DNA from: Denitrobaculum sp965232285
Lineage (GTDB): Bacteria; Pseudomonadota; Alphaproteobacteria; Kiloniellales; Kiloniellaceae
Length of the DNA stretch: 64,000 nt
Reading direction: 5' to 3'
Assembly (NCBI GenBank): GCA_965232285.1
Contig: CBDDPL010000004.1
Span: forward strand, 4,402,001-4,466,000
In this document: one piece after another, positions 63,094 to 64,000 of the stretch
How positions within the stretch are numbered: position 1 is the stretch's first letter
Layout of the letters: every line of letters starts with the position of its first letter
Program-made: the position numbers and the translations under genes
The notes under the pieces: model-generated
Seen by the model: the letters and a program-made list of their open reading frames with translations, nothing else
The model's database searches: none
Told to the model about the DNA's origin: nothing

Positions 63094-64000
63094 ATGAAGA
63101 TGACGACGGAAGAAGCCTTTGTGAAGGTTTTGCAGATGCACGGTATTGAGCATGCCTTTGGTATCATTGGGTCTGCGATGATGCCGGTGTCTGATCTCTT
63201 TCCCAGGGCTGGGATCAGCTTCTGGGACTGCGCCCATGAGACCAACGCGGGCATGATCTGCGATGGCTATACCCGCTCCACCGGCAAGATGGCCATGGCC
63301 ATCGCCCAGAACGGCCCGGGTATCACCGGCTTCGTGACCCCGATCAAGACCGCCTACTGGAACCACACCCCGATGCTGCTGGTCACGCCCCAGGCGGCCA
63401 ACAAGACCATCGGCCAGGGCGGCTTCCAGGAGGTCGAGCAGATGGCCCTCTTCCGGGACATGGTCTGCTACCAGGAGGAAGTCCGCGACGCCTCGCGTAT
63501 TCCAGAGGTGCTCAACCGGGTGATCGAGAAGGCCCACCGTGGCTCCGCCCCGGCCCAGATGAACGTGCCGCGGGACTTCTGGACTCAGGTGATCGATGTG
63601 GAACTGCCGCAGATCGTGCGCCTGGAGCGTCCGGCCGGCGGCTCGGACGCCATCGCCGAGGCCGCGCGCCTGCTGTCGGAAGCCAAGTTCCCGGTGATCC
63701 TTTCGGGCGCCGGCGTGGTGATCGGCGACGCCATCCCCGACTGCGTGGCCCTGGCCGAGCGTCTGGACGCCCCGGTCTGCAGCGGCTACCAGCACAACGA
63801 CAGCTTCCCGGGCAGCCACCCGCTGGCCGCCGGTCCTCTGGGCTACAACGGCTCCAAGGCCGGGATGGAGCTGATCGCCAAGGCCGACGTGGTCCTCGCC
63901 CTGGGCACGCGGCTCAATCCCTTCTCCACCCTGCCGGGTTACGGCATCGACTACTGGCCGAAGGATGCCAAGATCATCCAGGTGGACATCAACTCGGACC
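63094..64000 (+). CDS. xsc: Sulfoacetaldehyde acetyltransferase, N-terminal part (cut by window end)
   Basis: TPP-dependent enzyme that turns sulfoacetaldehyde and phosphate into acetyl phosphate and sulfite. Only about 302 residues are visible, open to the window end, where full-length Xsc is close to 600. The N-terminus MKMTTEEAFVKVLQMHGIEH, the activating Glu in WDCAHETNAGMICDGYTRS and NGPGITGFVTPIKTAYWNHT are characteristic of Xsc rather than acetolactate synthase. Codon use is strongly biased, suggesting high expression. It follows iseJ by 55 bp in the same direction. Confidence 0.9.
   Translation, partial: MKMTTEEAFVKVLQMHGIEHAFGIIGSAMMPVSDLFPRAGISFWDCAHETNAGMICDGYTRSTGKMAMAIAQNGPGITGFVTPIKTAYWNHTPMLLVTPQAANKTIGQGGFQEVEQMALFRDMVCYQEEVRDASRIPEVLNRVIEKAHRGSAPAQMNVPRDFWTQVIDVELPQIVRLERPAGGSDAIAEAARLLSEAKFPVILSGAGVVIGDAIPDCVALAERLDAPVCSGYQHNDSFPGSHPLAAGPLGYNGSKAGMELIAKADVVLALGTRLNPFSTLPGYGIDYWPKDAKIIQVDINSD

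Noticed and set aside
63088..63819. Leftward open frame at the window end
   Set aside because: It is antisense to xsc, whose frame is clear and stays open to base 64000.
1..64000. tRNA genes, rRNA genes or CRISPR arrays
   Set aside because: No T-arm/CCA-type cloverleaf or regularly spaced repeats were found on reading through; a covariance-model scan would be needed to exclude a missed tRNA.

Overview
The window is about 64 kb of a high-GC genome that reads as an alphaproteobacterium, probably a marine or saline member of the Rhodospirillales/Kiloniellales type. The grounds are the iscR-nifS-iscS order, two small DUF6455-type proteins, an RNase E with an acidic insert in its S1 domain, TIGR02466-type oxygenases, a Bcp-DUF455 pair, TRAP transport and sulfonate genes. 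No species can be named from the sequence alone. No tRNA, rRNA or CRISPR array was seen.

Layout. 1-0.87 kb: IS5-family insertion sequence with a frameshifted transposase. 1-6.3 kb: two convergent DUF6455-like genes, then a leftward iron-sulfur/sulfur block (iscR, two cysteine desulfurases, ferredoxin, tenA) behind a promoter overlapped by a good IscR box. 6.3-20.8 kb: mostly housekeeping genes (alpha/beta hydrolase, anmK, tyrS, a large AsmA/YhdP-like protein, glnE, bcp, DUF455, an EamA transporter), interrupted by two paralogous 2OG-Fe(II) oxygenases flanking a methyltransferase-fold gene. 21-25.8 kb: a PEP-CTERM protein, then a 1076-residue cytoplasmic reductive dehalogenase fused to its own flavin/2Fe-2S reductase and led by a MarR regulator with a 19-bp palindromic operator. 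25.9-29.8 kb: ogt, a methyltransferase, and a 2OG oxygenase plus HD-domain oxygenase pair (PhnY/PhnZ or TmpA/TmpB type) divergent from a LysR gene. 29.8-48.1 kb: mostly core genes (prfB with programmed frameshift, PBP1A with an apparent CTG start, amiC, rne, aminotransferase, a GGT-like lipoprotein lacking the catalytic Thr, M48 protease, DsbA-like protein, aroQ, accB, accC, aat). 48.1-51.4 kb: alcohol dehydrogenase plus a split TPP decarboxylase (ComDE-like) and a divergent LysR. 51.6-55.4 kb: a stand-alone NRPS-type adenylation domain, a membrane ferric-reductase/FNR-like flavoprotein and a crotonase. 55.4-57 kb: a fused kinase. 57.1-64 kb: an isethionate-type cluster (IclR, TRAP transporter, GMC dehydrogenase, xsc running off the window end).

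How the parts work together. The last cluster is a coherent route: isethionate uptake by the TRAP system, oxidation by the GMC enzyme to sulfoacetaldehyde, and cleavage by Xsc to acetyl phosphate and sulfite. The split decarboxylase could feed the same intermediate from sulfopyruvate. Together with the dehalogenase and the phosphonate-type oxygenase pair, the window looks like that of a heterotroph using heteroatom-containing organics (C-S, C-P, C-halogen). The best candidates for new biology are the self-sufficient dehalogenase, the divergent PhnY/PhnZ-like pair, and the adenylation/membrane-flavoprotein/crotonase module.
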